DNA from: Sporosarcina sp. HYO08
GTDB taxonomy: Bacteria; Bacillota; Bacilli; Bacillales_A; Planococcaceae
Direction: 5' to 3'
NCBI RefSeq assembly: GCF_001563475.1
Contig: NZ_LPUT01000001.1
Span: 434,001 to 498,000 of the forward strand
DNA length: 64,000 nt
In this document: positions 1 through 10,881 of the stretch, in pieces
Layout: every line of letters begins with the position of its first letter
How positions within the stretch are numbered: position 1 is the first letter of the stretch
The notes under the pieces: generated by a model
Seen by the model: only the letters and a program-made list of their open reading frames with translations
Told to the model about the DNA's origin: nothing
Databases searched by the model: none
Made by a program: the position numbers and the translations under genes

Positions 1-257
1 AAAAACTGAGAAAACTCATTCCAAGACAAATGTTCGAAGTACCTGTACAAGCAGCCATCGGACAAAAAATTGTCGCCCGTTCTACGATCAAATCGATCGG
101 GAAAAACGTACTGGCCAAATGTTACGGGGGAGACATATCTCGTAAACGTAAGCTTCTAGAGAAGCAAAAAGAAGGTAAAAAGCGGATGAAACAAGTTGGA
201 TCCGTTGAAGTACCGCAAGAAGCGTTTATGGCTGTACTGAAGATGGACGAGGAGTAA
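1..257 (+). CDS. lepA: elongation factor 4 (LepA), C-terminal part
   Basis: This is the 3' end of lepA; the reading frame enters from the left edge (first full codon at base 3) and encodes the last 84 residues. The segment contains the LepA-specific C-terminal domain signature, with the stretch [18 protein letters not shown] followed by [11 protein letters not shown] and the terminal [10 protein letters not shown]. LepA is a ribosome-binding translational GTPase that back-translocates or remodels stalled ribosomes; the GTPase domain lies outside the window. A hairpin terminator follows directly. In B. subtilis lepA is followed by hemW and hrcA, whereas here two extra genes intervene. Identification is firm. 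Confidence 0.95.
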   Translation, partial: KLRKLIPRQMFEVPVQAAIGQKIVARSTIKSIGKNVLAKCYGGDISRKRKLLEKQKEGKKRMKQVGSVEVPQEAFMAVLKMDEE

Positions 258-273
258 AAATAATTACTGGAAG

Positions 274-310
274 GCGACTCATTCTTGTAAAAGGATGGGT
301 CGCTTTTTTT
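274..310 (+). terminator. intrinsic terminator of lepA
   Basis: A 9-bp stem, GCGACTCAT at 274-282 pairing with ATGGGTCGC at 295-303 (one G-U pair), is followed directly by seven T residues. It lies 16 bp after the lepA stop codon. Confidence 0.85.
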
Positions 311-370
311 ATTCGAACTGCAACGCTAATGTTCACAAATTTGGGTACACTTTTCGTAGAGGTGAAAATG

Positions 371-1555
371 ATGTATAAATTATTGTCTCATAATGATTTG
401 GACGGTGTAGGATGCGGTATTTTGGCGAAACTTGCTTTCGGTAAAGAGGTAAAAGTGCGTTACAACTCTGTTTTAGGTCTTAATCGTGAAGTGGAGTGGT
501 TTTTAGAAAATGATGATAAGGATATTTTTTTATTCATCACAGACTTATCTGTTAATGAGGAGAATGAAAGTAGGCTAGAGCAGTTTTGCGAAGATGGCGG
601 AAAAGTGCAGTTACTAGATCATCATAAAACAGCGTTGCATTTAAACAAGTACAATTGGGCCCAAGTGACGGTGGAAGAGGAAGAAGGGAAACTAGCATCA
701 GCCACTTCGTTATTCTACGAATACCTCACTACTCATCAATTGCTTGAGCCGACAGAGGCGACTGCGGAATTTGTAGAGCTTGTTAGACAGTACGACACTT
801 GGGAATGGGAGAGAAACGGCAATGATCGAGCTCAACGTCTCAATGCGCTTTTTTTCTTGCTTTCTATCGGTGAATTTGAAGAGAAAATGGTCTCACGTCT
901 ACAATCGAGTGATCATTTTCATTTTGACGAATTCGAAAAGAAGTTACTTGATATGGAAGAAGATAAGATTGAACGCTATATACGCAGGAAAAGGCGGGAA
1001 CTGGTACAACTTCAGGCGGAAGAATATTTTGCGGGTGTTGTCTACGCCGAGTCTTATCATTCGGAGTTGGGCAATGAGCTTGGCAGGGAATATCCTCACC
1101 TTGACTATATTGCTATTTTAAATATAGGTGGAAGAAGGATGGGGTTTCGAACGATTCACGATCATGTTGATGTCTCACAAGTCGCAGGAACATATGGCGG
1201 GGGCGGGCATGCAAAAGCGGCCGGCTGCTCTTTAACACCAGAGGCTTATCAACTATTTGTTGCGAATACATTCCAGTTAGAGCCATTGCGGGAAGATGCC
1301 CAACGAAATCACTACAATGTGAAACGATCTCCGTTTGGCACATTATATAAAAGTCGAATGAACGATGTTTTTCTTTTGTATCCGATTGACGAGGACGAAT
1401 GGGCGATTGAACAAAACGACACTATGTTAGAGGAGCGGTTTAAAACCTTTGAAGAGGGAGAAAGTTTCTTGAAAAGGAACTATGAGGCATGGCTTGTACG
1501 GGACGAAGCGTTTGTGCAATTTTTGATGGGAAAGGTGAAGAAGAAAGAGGACTAG
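371..1555 (+). CDS. nrnB: DHH-family phosphoesterase, NrnB-like oligoribonuclease
   Basis: A 394-residue DHH/DHHA1 phosphoesterase resembling B. subtilis NrnB (YngD), a nano-RNase that degrades short RNA oligonucleotides. Visible motifs are the N-terminal metal site HNDLDGVGCG (about residues 6-15), a DLSV segment, the DHH triad in LLDHHKTA near residue 90, and the DHHA1 substrate motif GGGGHAKAAG near residue 280. The start at 371 is chosen because an SD-like GAGGTGA lies 5 nt upstream; an in-frame ATG at 368 and a more distant one at 329 are less likely. The gene stands alone, convergent with the next gene and separated by a hairpin. It is absent from this position in B. subtilis. The family is certain; the exact substrate is inferred. 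Confidence 0.82.
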   Translation: MYKLLSHNDLDGVGCGILAKLAFGKEVKVRYNSVLGLNREVEWFLENDDKDIFLFITDLSVNEENESRLEQFCEDGGKVQLLDHHKTALHLNKYNWAQVTVEEEEGKLASATSLFYEYLTTHQLLEPTEATAEFVELVRQYDTWEWERNGNDRAQRLNALFFLLSIGEFEEKMVSRLQSSDHFHFDEFEKKLLDMEEDKIERYIRRKRRELVQLQAEEYFAGVVYAESYHSELGNELGREYPHLDYIAILNIGGRRMGFRTIHDHVDVSQVAGTYGGGGHAKAAGCSLTPEAYQLFVANTFQLEPLREDAQRNHYNVKRSPFGTLYKSRMNDVFLLYPIDEDEWAIEQNDTMLEERFKTFEEGESFLKRNYEAWLVRDEAFVQFLMGKVKKKED

Positions 1556-1558
1556 ACA

Positions 1559-1592
1559 GAAAAATCGGCAGGTGCGACATCGTACCTGCCGA
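1559..1592 (-). terminator. terminator between convergent genes
   Basis: TCGGCAGGT at 1565-1573 pairs perfectly with ACCTGCCGA at 1584-1592. Read on the minus strand the stem is followed by a short T-run (the A-run at 1559-1564), so it mainly terminates the TetM-like gene. Confidence 0.7.
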
Positions 1593-1595
1593 ATG

Positions 1596-3539
1596 TTATT
1601 TCAAACAATGCATTTTTGTCTCCGCTTCATGCCATGGCACAGAATAACCTTTTCCTTTCGCGCAAAAAATCGAGGAGGATGTATATTCCGGGTCCGCGTC
1701 TTTATCATACCCAATTGCTTCAATTACCTCATCCGCGTTGTGACAGTGATCGTAGCCTCCAAATTGAAGGCTTAACACACCTTTCCCTTGCGTGTAAGAA
1801 GCAAACGTAACACCATAGTTCATGAAAGTTGCTACAGGGGCGCTTCCTTGAACAACGATTTGATCGCCAATTGTTTCTGGCGGTTCAAAACTGCCATGAG
1901 CTTGTTGGATATCCGCTAAAACACGACCAATCTGATCTAAATCCGCTTTGATTTTAAAATTGTAATAAGGTTCTAGCAGTATACTTTCGGCCTTCTCCAA
2001 ACCTTGCCGCAATGCGCGAAACGTTGCTTCTCTGAAATCTCCACCGGCTGTATGCTCGTTATGAGCACGACCCGTCAATAATGTAATTTTTACATCTGTA
2101 AGAGCAGAGCCTGTTAATAAACCATGGTGATCGCGTTCGAATACATGTGTATGTATTACGTTTTGATGACCGATCGACAAGTCGTTTGCATGACAAATAG
2201 ATTCGAACGAAATGCCGCTGTTTCGTTGGGTTGGCTCAATTTTCAAATGGACTTCCGCGTAATGACGAAGCGGTTCAAAATGACCGTAGCCGTTAACCGC
2301 TGCGCCAATCGTTTCTTTATACAGGATCTTTGGCTTGCCAAAAGTGACGTCAAAAGAAAAACGCTTACGCACAATTTTTTCTAGTACTTCAAGTTGGATG
2401 AGCCCCATTATATGTACATGGATTTCTTTGGCCTGTTCATTCCAAACAATTTGCAAGGAAGGGTCTTCCGCATCTAATTGCTTAAAACATTGCAGGACTT
2501 CTTTCACGTGAATAGATGGATCAAATACTACTTTTGCAGTCAAAGTAGGAATAAGCTCAAAGGTGGATTTTTCGTTTAACACACCTATACTATCTCCAAT
2601 TTTAGCTGCCGAGAGTCCGATGACTGCAAACAGTTCACCAGCTTCTACTTGGTCTACGGGCTGGAATTTTTGACCGTTGTATCGTCGGATTTGTGTAATT
2701 TTTTCTGCCACATCTCCGTATGTGACTTCTTCGCGAACACGCAATTTGCCACTAAGTGCTTTGAGGAAGGCGATTCGATTTCCATTGTCGTCATGGCGGA
2801 TTTTATATACCTTAGCGGAAAATGGATCACTGCTGTTATAAGTTGTGTTGGTAAGGAAATCTAGCTTTTCGAAAAATGGCCATACGCCCTCATCTTTCAA
2901 TGCAGAACCGCAAGCAACTGCAAAAACTTGTTGTTCCTTGAGCATTTTTTTGAATGTTTGCAGCCATAATTCCTTGTCATAACCAGATTCCATATACGTA
3001 TCTAGTAATGTTTCATCACGTTCTGCAAGCCATTCGACGAGTGGTTCATCCATAATCCCTTCGTCAAAGCTTGATGTGATATCACAAATATCTTCTGAAA
3101 GCGCTGTTCGGACATCTTGCAACACGCCTTTTATGTCCGTTCCTTCGCGATCTACTTTATTAATGAAAATAAAAGTAGGTACGCGATGCTTCCGCAATAA
3201 ATGCCAAACTGTTTCTGTATGCCCTTGAACGCCATCAACCGCACTGATTAATAGGATGGCGTAATCCATCACTTGAATAGCTCTTTCCATTTCGGATGAA
3301 AAATCGACGTGACCCGGTGTATCAATTAGATAGTATGTCGAGTTATTATATGTAAAATGGGCTTGATCTGCAAAAACAGTAATTCCTCTTTCTTTTTCGA
3401 TCGAATGGCTATCGAGAAAGGCGTCTTGATGATCGACGCGACCTCGCTTGCGAATGCTTTTTGTATGATAGAGCAGTTGTTCCGAAAATGTTGTTTTTCC
3501 TGCATCGACATGTGCAAGTATTCCAATTGTTTTAAACAT
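1596..3539 (-). CDS. TetM/TetB(P)-like ribosomal protection GTPase
   Basis: A 647-residue translational GTPase of the tetracycline ribosomal-protection group, an EF-G paralogue. The N-terminal GTPase domain shows AHVDAGKTT (P-loop, about 9-17), RGIT in switch I, DTPGHVDF (G3) and NKVD (G4). Domains II to V follow, and the length is that of TetM/TetB(P) (about 640-650). The C-terminus, ending GKGYSVPWHEAETKMHC, resembles chromosomal Firmicute TetM-like proteins. The domain IV tip reads HTAGGDFREATF, unlike the classic TetM loop, so protection against tetracycline is possible but not proven; a housekeeping ribosome-rescue role is an alternative. It is divergent from hemW. The start is the only long-frame ATG preceded by a G-rich SD-like stretch (AGGGGCAAG). 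No mobile element flanks it. Confidence 0.8.
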   Translation of the reverse strand: MFKTIGILAHVDAGKTTFSEQLLYHTKSIRKRGRVDHQDAFLDSHSIEKERGITVFADQAHFTYNNSTYYLIDTPGHVDFSSEMERAIQVMDYAILLISAVDGVQGHTETVWHLLRKHRVPTFIFINKVDREGTDIKGVLQDVRTALSEDICDITSSFDEGIMDEPLVEWLAERDETLLDTYMESGYDKELWLQTFKKMLKEQQVFAVACGSALKDEGVWPFFEKLDFLTNTTYNSSDPFSAKVYKIRHDDNGNRIAFLKALSGKLRVREEVTYGDVAEKITQIRRYNGQKFQPVDQVEAGELFAVIGLSAAKIGDSIGVLNEKSTFELIPTLTAKVVFDPSIHVKEVLQCFKQLDAEDPSLQIVWNEQAKEIHVHIMGLIQLEVLEKIVRKRFSFDVTFGKPKILYKETIGAAVNGYGHFEPLRHYAEVHLKIEPTQRNSGISFESICHANDLSIGHQNVIHTHVFERDHHGLLTGSALTDVKITLLTGRAHNEHTAGGDFREATFRALRQGLEKAESILLEPYYNFKIKADLDQIGRVLADIQQAHGSFEPPETIGDQIVVQGSAPVATFMNYGVTFASYTQGKGVLSLQFGGYDHCHNADEVIEAIGYDKDADPEYTSSSIFCAKGKGYSVPWHEAETKMHCLK

Positions 3540-3720
3540 ATACGCTTGCCCCTGTCTTTCATTTTAATACCATTCAGTATAGCAAATCGTTCGCGAATGT
3601 TACAGATACGTTTTTCTAGTACGTCTATCCGAAATGCTGTATCATAGGATGGATGATGGGGAAAAGTTCGCCCCCATTTTGCGTAGTAAGATTTTCTATT
3701 TGGAAGGAAGTAACCCCAAT

Positions 3721-4854
3721 ATGCGAGGCATGTACATTCATATTCCGTTTTGTCACCAAATTTGTCACTACTGTGATTTTAATAAAGTATTTTTCAAAAA
3801 TCAGCCCGTTGATGCATATATCGAGTCAATCGGAGAAGAACTAACGATAATGCAACAGGAAGGCTTTTCATTTAAAGAACTAGAAACTGTCTTTTTAGGC
3901 GGCGGTACACCGACCGCATTGTCTGAACAACAGCTCGATCGCTTATTGGCCATCATTCATAATTTTGTAGACGTTAAAAACTTGCGGGAATTTTCAACAG
4001 AAGCCAATCCCGATGAATTAACAATGGGTAAATTGAATGTTTTAAAAAATGGCGGCATTGATCGCCTTAGTATCGGTGTGCAAACATTTGACGAAGAACT
4101 TTTGAAAAGGCTGGGCAGAACACATAGTCCTCATGATGCTATTCGGGTTGTCACAGAAGCGCGTCAAATCGGCTTTGAAAATATTAGCCTTGACCTCATT
4201 TATAGCCTGCCGGATCAAACCATTCATCAATGGCGCGATACGCTAGAAAAAGCAACTGCACTTGAGCTTCCTCATTATTCGGGGTATTCGCTCATTGTAG
4301 AGCCGAAAACCGTTTTCTATAATTTGATGAATAAAGGAAAACTGCCCCTGCCCGGCGAAGATATTGAAGCAGAAATGTTTGACATGCTTATTTCACATAT
4401 GATGCAAAATGGAAGAGCACAATATGAAATTAGTAATTTTGCCGTGCCAGGCTATGAATCCATTCATAACTTAATCTATTGGCAAAATGCTGAATATGCG
4501 GGTGTTGGAGCAGGAGCCCATGGGTATGTAAATGGTATTCGTTATTCGAATATTGGTCCGCTCGCGAAATATATAGAAAAAACAGAGGCAGGCGAAAGAC
4601 CCGTTTTTCAATCGCATGCTGTCACAGAAAAGGAAGCGATGGAAGAAGAGTTATTTTTAGGCTTGCGGAAAGTGAACGGCGTTTCGATTTCATCCTTCGA
4701 GCGTAAATTTGAGAAGCCATTTGACATGATTTACGGTGAGACATTAAATCGGCTAATTGAAAGCAAATTGATTGAACGGACAGATGATGCTGTTAAATTA
4801 ACGCGACTCGGCATCTTCCGCGGGAATGAAGTTTTTCAGCAGTTTCTCCTATGA
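3721..4854 (+). CDS. hemW: radical SAM heme chaperone HemW
   Basis: A 377-residue HemW (formerly HemN-like). HemW binds heme and inserts it into respiratory-chain proteins; older annotation as oxygen-independent coproporphyrinogen oxidase is probably wrong for this branch. The radical SAM cluster motif CHQICHYCDF is at about residues 13-22, with the usual three cysteines but without the extra cysteine of true HemN. GGGTPT and the C-terminal HNLIYWQNAEYAGVGAGAHG block are family hallmarks. The ATG at 3721 is preferred because GGAAGGAAG lies about 10 nt upstream; an in-frame ATG at 3634 would add 29 non-conserved residues. In B. subtilis hemW precedes hrcA as it does here. Identification is firm. 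Confidence 0.92.
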   Translation: MRGMYIHIPFCHQICHYCDFNKVFFKNQPVDAYIESIGEELTIMQQEGFSFKELETVFLGGGTPTALSEQQLDRLLAIIHNFVDVKNLREFSTEANPDELTMGKLNVLKNGGIDRLSIGVQTFDEELLKRLGRTHSPHDAIRVVTEARQIGFENISLDLIYSLPDQTIHQWRDTLEKATALELPHYSGYSLIVEPKTVFYNLMNKGKLPLPGEDIEAEMFDMLISHMMQNGRAQYEISNFAVPGYESIHNLIYWQNAEYAGVGAGAHGYVNGIRYSNIGPLAKYIEKTEAGERPVFQSHAVTEKEAMEEELFLGLRKVNGVSISSFERKFEKPFDMIYGETLNRLIESKLIERTDDAVKLTRLGIFRGNEVFQQFLL

Positions 4855-4872
4855 TGAGCAAAATACAGCGCA

Positions 4873-4955
4873 GGCGCCTCCCAAGCGGTAGCCGAAGCAA
4901 GTAGATGGGGAGTGTGCTTCTTCCTAACTGCTTGCGGGAGGCATCCGCAAGCGCC
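4873..4955. repeat. 83-nt structured intergenic repeat, copy A
   Basis: This segment aligns without gaps to 14232-14314 with 67 of 83 identical bases by my hand count. It folds as nested helices: GGCGC with GCGCC at the ends, GCGG with CCGC, and GCAAGTAG with CTGCTTGC around the variable centre. The centre diverges most while the stems stay paired. It sits between the hemW stop and the hrcA promoter. It may be a non-coding RNA or a small palindromic mobile element; no open reading frame of interest is present. Confidence 0.75.
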
Positions 4956-5028
4956 GCAGCTTTTTAGTGGGATAATGATTCTTACTCGAGTCATTTCAAC
5001 AAATATTGTGGAAAGTCGAGTGTATTCG

Positions 5029-5057
5029 TTGACACTGATTAGGGTCTTTGTTAAATT
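5029..5057 (+). promoter_or_regulatory. sigma-A promoter of hrcA operon
   Basis: A perfect -35 TTGACA at 5029-5034 and a -10 TAAATT at 5052-5057 are separated by 17 bp, directly upstream of the CIRCE operator. Confidence 0.85.
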
Positions 5058-5067
5058 ATGATTAGTA

Positions 5068-5094
5068 TTAGCACTCTCCATTGAAGAGTGCTAA
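5068..5094 (+). promoter_or_regulatory. CIRCE operator (HrcA binding site)
   Basis: TTAGCACTC (5068-5076), nine bases, then GAGTGCTAA (5086-5094) is an exact match to the CIRCE inverted repeat. HrcA binds CIRCE and represses class I heat-shock genes. It lies in the transcribed leader, 14 bp before the hrcA start codon. Confidence 0.98.
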
Positions 5095-5108
5095 CAGGAG
5101 TGATGATT

Positions 5109-6164
5109 ATGTTGACAAAAAGACAATTGCTCATTTTGCAACTGACGGTTAACGATTTCATCCAATCCGCCCAGCCTGTTGGTTCAAGGCAGTTATCGAA
5201 GAAGCCGGAAGCGCCATTTAGTCCAGCAACCATTCGGAATGAAATGGCTGACCTTGAAGAAATGGGCTACCTAGAAAAAACACATACGTCATCCGGCAGA
5301 GTACCATCTGAAAAAGGGTATCGATTTTACGTGGATCATTTGCTCATTCCGGAAAAATTGAACGTAGAAGATAGCGAACACTTGCGTTCGGTCTTTAAAG
5401 ATAAAGTCATGGAGACGGAAGAGCTTATTCGGAAGTCGGCAACGATTTTATCCGACTTGACGAATTATACGTCAATTTTACTAGGTCCGGATACGTCAGT
5501 ACATGCAGTCAGACGATTTTCGATTGTTCCTTTAGATGAACGGAATGCGGTTGCGATCATTGTTACCGACAACGGTCGTGTTGAAAATAGACTTTTCACA
5601 GTACCGGAAGGTTTTACGGCGTCTGACATTGAGAAAATGGTTAATATACTCAATGAACGTCTTGTTGGAACGCCGCTAGTCAATCTTCAGAAAATGCTCG
5701 TACAAGAGGCGAAAACGATTTTAGAACAGCATATTCAACATGCTGGAGAAATTTTCGCTTCATTGAAGAAGGCCATTTCTATCGAGCCCGAAGACCGACT
5801 GTACTTTGGCGGAAAAATGAACATGATTAAACAACCTGAATTTAATGACATTCAAAAGATGAAGACAATGTTTGATTTACTGGAAAACGGGATGCCAGCC
5901 ATGTCGTTTTTCCAAGAGGGTGCAATGGGCATCCATGTACGAATTGGATCCGAAAATAAGCATATCGCGATGGAAGATTTTAGCGTCATCACAGCGACCT
6001 ATTCTGCCGGTGAAGATACGACAGGATCGATCGCCATCGTCGGCCCGAAACGTATGGATTACGGAAGGGTCATTACGTTGCTTGATATGATGAGCACGGA
6101 CTTATCAAGAGAACTTGCAAAAATGACGATCGGCGGCAATCCGCTAGGGAGGAAAAAACAGTGA
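5109..6164 (+). CDS. hrcA: heat-inducible transcription repressor HrcA
   Basis: A 351-residue HrcA, the repressor of class I heat-shock operons through CIRCE. The N-terminal winged helix includes SRQLSKKPEAPFSPATIRNE and the SSGRVPSEKGYRFYV block (about 65-80); a GAF-like dimerisation domain follows. The start at 5109 is chosen because AGGAG at 5096-5100 is 8 nt upstream; an in-frame GTG at 5088 lies inside CIRCE and is rejected. It is the first gene of the hrcA-grpE-dnaK-dnaJ operon and represses its own transcription. Its stop overlaps the grpE start by 4 nt (GTGA). Confidence 0.97.
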   Translation: MLTKRQLLILQLTVNDFIQSAQPVGSRQLSKKPEAPFSPATIRNEMADLEEMGYLEKTHTSSGRVPSEKGYRFYVDHLLIPEKLNVEDSEHLRSVFKDKVMETEELIRKSATILSDLTNYTSILLGPDTSVHAVRRFSIVPLDERNAVAIIVTDNGRVENRLFTVPEGFTASDIEKMVNILNERLVGTPLVNLQKMLVQEAKTILEQHIQHAGEIFASLKKAISIEPEDRLYFGGKMNMIKQPEFNDIQKMKTMFDLLENGMPAMSFFQEGAMGIHVRIGSENKHIAMEDFSVITATYSAGEDTTGSIAIVGPKRMDYGRVITLLDMMSTDLSRELAKMTIGGNPLGRKKQ

Positions 6165-6775
6165 CAGAAGTGAAAGAAGACAAAGAAAAATGGGAAGAAA
6201 CGAATCCGGTTGAATCGCCGGATTTGGCAGAAGAACCCAACGCCGATGATGCGGTAGCGGACAATACAAATCTAGCAACCGAAACTGAATTGGCTGAAGC
6301 GGTTGAAGCAGAGCAAAGCCCAGTTGAGGATCCATTAACGGAGCTAACTGAGAAGTTAAAAGAAGAAGAAGATCGCCGCTATCGTTTGCTTGCTGATTTT
6401 GAAAACTTTAAAAGAAGGGCAAATCTTGATAAAGAAGCGCTCCAAAAATATCGTGCACAATCATTGCTAACAAATCTCATTCCTGTTCTTGACAATTTTT
6501 CCCGTGCGCTAGCAGTAGAGACGCAAACGGAAGAAGCACAATCAATTATGACGGGGATGGATATGATATATCGTAATCTGCTCGATGCATTAAAAGAAGA
6601 AGGTCTTACGGAAATCGAAGCAATGGAGCAAGAGTTCGATCCGAATTTCCATCAAGCAGTGATGACTGGAAATGAAGAAGATAAGCCTTCAGGCATCGTA
6701 CTTGAAGAATTGCAAAAAGGGTATATATTAAAAGATCGTGTCCTTCGACCATCTATGGTTAAAGTGAACGAATAA
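6161..6775 (+). CDS. grpE: nucleotide exchange factor GrpE
   Basis: A 204-residue GrpE, the ADP/ATP exchange factor for DnaK. An acidic, poorly conserved N-terminal tail (about 1-60) precedes a long coiled coil with the conserved RYRLLADFENFKRR segment, and the C-terminal beta-domain ends in GYILKDRVLRPSMVKV. The start codon is GTG, preceded by AGGGAGG at 6146-6152, and the GTGA overlap with hrcA suggests translational coupling. It is cotranscribed with hrcA and dnaK from the CIRCE-controlled promoter. Confidence 0.97.
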   Translation: MTEVKEDKEKWEETNPVESPDLAEEPNADDAVADNTNLATETELAEAVEAEQSPVEDPLTELTEKLKEEEDRRYRLLADFENFKRRANLDKEALQKYRAQSLLTNLIPVLDNFSRALAVETQTEEAQSIMTGMDMIYRNLLDALKEEGLTEIEAMEQEFDPNFHQAVMTGNEEDKPSGIVLEELQKGYILKDRVLRPSMVKVNE

Positions 6776-6806
6776 ATCTACAATTACGTTTAAGCGAAAT
6801 TGATGA

Positions 6807-8666
<1,860 letters not shown>

Positions 8667-8690
8667 TGTTTCATAAGTAATAATTGACGG

Positions 8691-8732
8691 AAAAAGTCAA
8701 AGTCCGATATTCCGGCTTTGACTTTTTCTTTT
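8691..8732 (+). terminator. hairpin between dnaK and dnaJ
   Basis: AAAAAGTCAAAGTCCG pairs with CGGCTTTGACTTTTT (about 13-14 bp, short AT-rich loop) and ends in a T-rich run. It probably terminates or attenuates transcription after dnaK, lowering dnaJ and downstream expression relative to dnaK. Confidence 0.75.
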
Positions 8733-8789
8733 GCACTTGCATAATGGTACAATAAGCAACAGCAAAGTTTGGCGGGAGAGTGGAAATAA

Positions 8790-9920
8790 ATGAGTAAACG
8801 AGATTACTATGAGGTGCTCGGATTAACGAAATCAGCAACGAAAGAGGAAATTCGAAAAGCGTACCGGTCCCTTTCAAAAAAATACCACCCAGATTTGAAT
8901 AAAGAAGCTGGGGCGGAAGAAAAATTTAAAGAAGTGACTGAAGCATATGAAGTATTAAGTGACGACCAGAAAAAAGCGCAATACGACCAATTCGGTCATG
9001 CCGATCCGAACCAAGGCTTTGGCGGTTTTGGAGGCTTTGGCGGCGGCGCGGAAAGTTTCGGATTTGAAGATATTTTCAGCACGTTTTTCGGCGGCGGCAA
9101 CACCCGCAGGCGTGACCCGAACGCACCAAGAAAAGGCGATGACTTGCAATATACGATGCCGCTAGATTTTATGGATGCTGTTTTCGGAATGGAAAAGGAA
9201 ATTGAAATTCCAAAAGAAGAAACATGTGAAACATGTGATGGATCTGGAGCGAAGAAAGGCACTTCACCTAAAACATGTACACATTGTAGCGGAACGGGAC
9301 ATATTAGTGTTACGCAAAACACACCGCTTGGTCAGATGGTGAATCGACGGGTATGCTCGCACTGTCAAGGAACAGGGAAAATCATTCCGGAAAAATGTCC
9401 GACATGTTATGGGAATGGCCGTGTAACGAAAAATAAAAAGATCAATGTTACGATTCCGGCAGGCATCGATGATGGGCAGCGTCTTCGCGTGGCGGGCCAA
9501 GGTGAAGCTGGACATAACGGCGGGCCGGCGGGAGATCTTTATATCGTTTTCCGCGTTCGTCCACACGAGAAATTTATTCGGGAAGAAGACGATATTTTCT
9601 TAGAGTTACAATTGACATTCCCACAAGTAGCGCTAGGGGATGAAATTGAAGTGCCCACTGTACATGGCAATGTGAAGTTGAAAATTCCTGCGGGCACACA
9701 AACTGGCACGAATTTCCGTCTGCGTGGAAAAGGCGTACAAAATGTTCACGGCCATGGCATAGGCGACCAGCATGTCATTGTCAAAGTCATTACACCTAAA
9801 AAGATGACAGAAAAACAAAAAGAACTCTTGCGTGAATTTGCATCCATCAACGGAAATACGCCAGATGAGTATTCAAGCTCACTATTCGATAAGATTAAAC
9901 GTACAATTAAAGGCGATTGA
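8790..9920 (+). CDS. dnaJ: chaperone protein DnaJ (Hsp40)
   Basis: A 376-residue type I Hsp40. The J domain has the HPD motif at residues 33-35, then a Gly/Phe-rich linker ([11 protein letters not shown], about 72-85), four CxxCxGxG zinc repeats ([32 protein letters not shown]) and the C-terminal substrate-binding domains. DnaJ stimulates the ATPase of DnaK and delivers substrates. GGGAG lies about 11 nt before the ATG. It follows the hairpin after dnaK and is 14 nt from prmA. Confidence 0.98.
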   Translation: MSKRDYYEVLGLTKSATKEEIRKAYRSLSKKYHPDLNKEAGAEEKFKEVTEAYEVLSDDQKKAQYDQFGHADPNQGFGGFGGFGGGAESFGFEDIFSTFFGGGNTRRRDPNAPRKGDDLQYTMPLDFMDAVFGMEKEIEIPKEETCETCDGSGAKKGTSPKTCTHCSGTGHISVTQNTPLGQMVNRRVCSHCQGTGKIIPEKCPTCYGNGRVTKNKKINVTIPAGIDDGQRLRVAGQGEAGHNGGPAGDLYIVFRVRPHEKFIREEDDIFLELQLTFPQVALGDEIEVPTVHGNVKLKIPAGTQTGTNFRLRGKGVQNVHGHGIGDQHVIVKVITPKKMTEKQKELLREFASINGNTPDEYSSSLFDKIKRTIKGD

Positions 9921-9934
9921 AAGGATGAACAGTT

Positions 9935-10879
9935 GTGAAGTGGTCCGAAATTTCCATTCATACGACGCATGAAGCGACAGAAGCAGTTGCAAATATTTTG
10001 CATGAGGCCGGAGCAAGTGGTGTCATCATTGAAGATTCTATGGAGCCAACACGTATTCACGAGGATCGTTTCGGGGAAATCTATGCGCTGCAAAAAGAAG
10101 ATTTCCCGGTAGACGGTGTGATTATTAAAGCCTATTTACCCGTTAATAATTTCTTAATCGAAACGATGAAAGACATTAGCCTATCCATTGAACGGTTAAC
10201 CGAATTCGGGTTGGATGTGGGTCACAATACCATTCATACAAGTGAAATAGATGAAGAAGACTGGGCAACGGCTTGGAAGCAATTTTATCATCCCGTTAAA
10301 ATTTCGGAACGTTTTACGATTGTACCGACATGGGAACAATATGAGCCTGTTGAATCGGATGAGCTTATTATTGAACTAGATCCGGGCATGGCGTTTGGAA
10401 CAGGAACACATCCAACGACTGTCATGTGTTTGCAGGCACTTGAAAAGTATGTTGAGTCAGGTCAAACGATCATAGACGTGGGAACTGGTTCAGGTGTTCT
10501 TGCAATTGGCGCCGCATTGCTTGGTGCAGATCATGTCCATGCGCTCGATTTAGATGATGTAGCAGTTGTTGCGGCAAAAGAAAATATCAGCCTCAACCAT
10601 GTGTCTGACAGAATCAAGGTCACACACGGCAATTTGTTAGATTCTGTAAAACCTGGTGCTGATCTCATCGTCGCCAATATTCTTGCCGATGTCATTATGT
10701 CCTTTTCTGAGGACGCTTTTACAGTTTTGCGTGATGAAGGATTATTTATCGTCTCGGGCATTATCGTTCAAAAGCGCGAGCTTGTAAAAGAAGACCTGAT
10801 TGCAAAAGGGTTTGATATTATTGAATCCGTTCTGATGGAAGATTGGGTTGCGCTCGTTGCCCGAAAAAGGGGTGTGTAA
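9935..10879 (+). CDS. prmA: ribosomal protein L11 methyltransferase
   Basis: A 314-residue class I SAM methyltransferase that trimethylates ribosomal protein L11. Conserved PrmA features are DPGMAFGTGTHPTT (about 145-158), the SAM loop VGTGSGVLAIGA (about 180-191) and the post-I motif IVANILADV. The start is GTG with AAGGAT 8 nt upstream. It is cotranscribed in the dnaJ-prmA-rsmE-mtaB tail of the heat-shock operon, an arrangement also found in B. subtilis (yqeT-yqeU-yqeV). Confidence 0.95.
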   Translation: MKWSEISIHTTHEATEAVANILHEAGASGVIIEDSMEPTRIHEDRFGEIYALQKEDFPVDGVIIKAYLPVNNFLIETMKDISLSIERLTEFGLDVGHNTIHTSEIDEEDWATAWKQFYHPVKISERFTIVPTWEQYEPVESDELIIELDPGMAFGTGTHPTTVMCLQALEKYVESGQTIIDVGTGSGVLAIGAALLGADHVHALDLDDVAVVAAKENISLNHVSDRIKVTHGNLLDSVKPGADLIVANILADVIMSFSEDAFTVLRDEGLFIVSGIIVQKRELVKEDLIAKGFDIIESVLMEDWVALVARKRGV

Positions 10880-10881
10880 CG

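Noticed and set aside
8731-8753. TTGCAC and TACAAT before dnaJ as a promoter
   Set aside because: The gap is only 11 bp; a TTGACT-CATAAT pair is possible but its -35 lies in the terminator stem, so no promoter was called.
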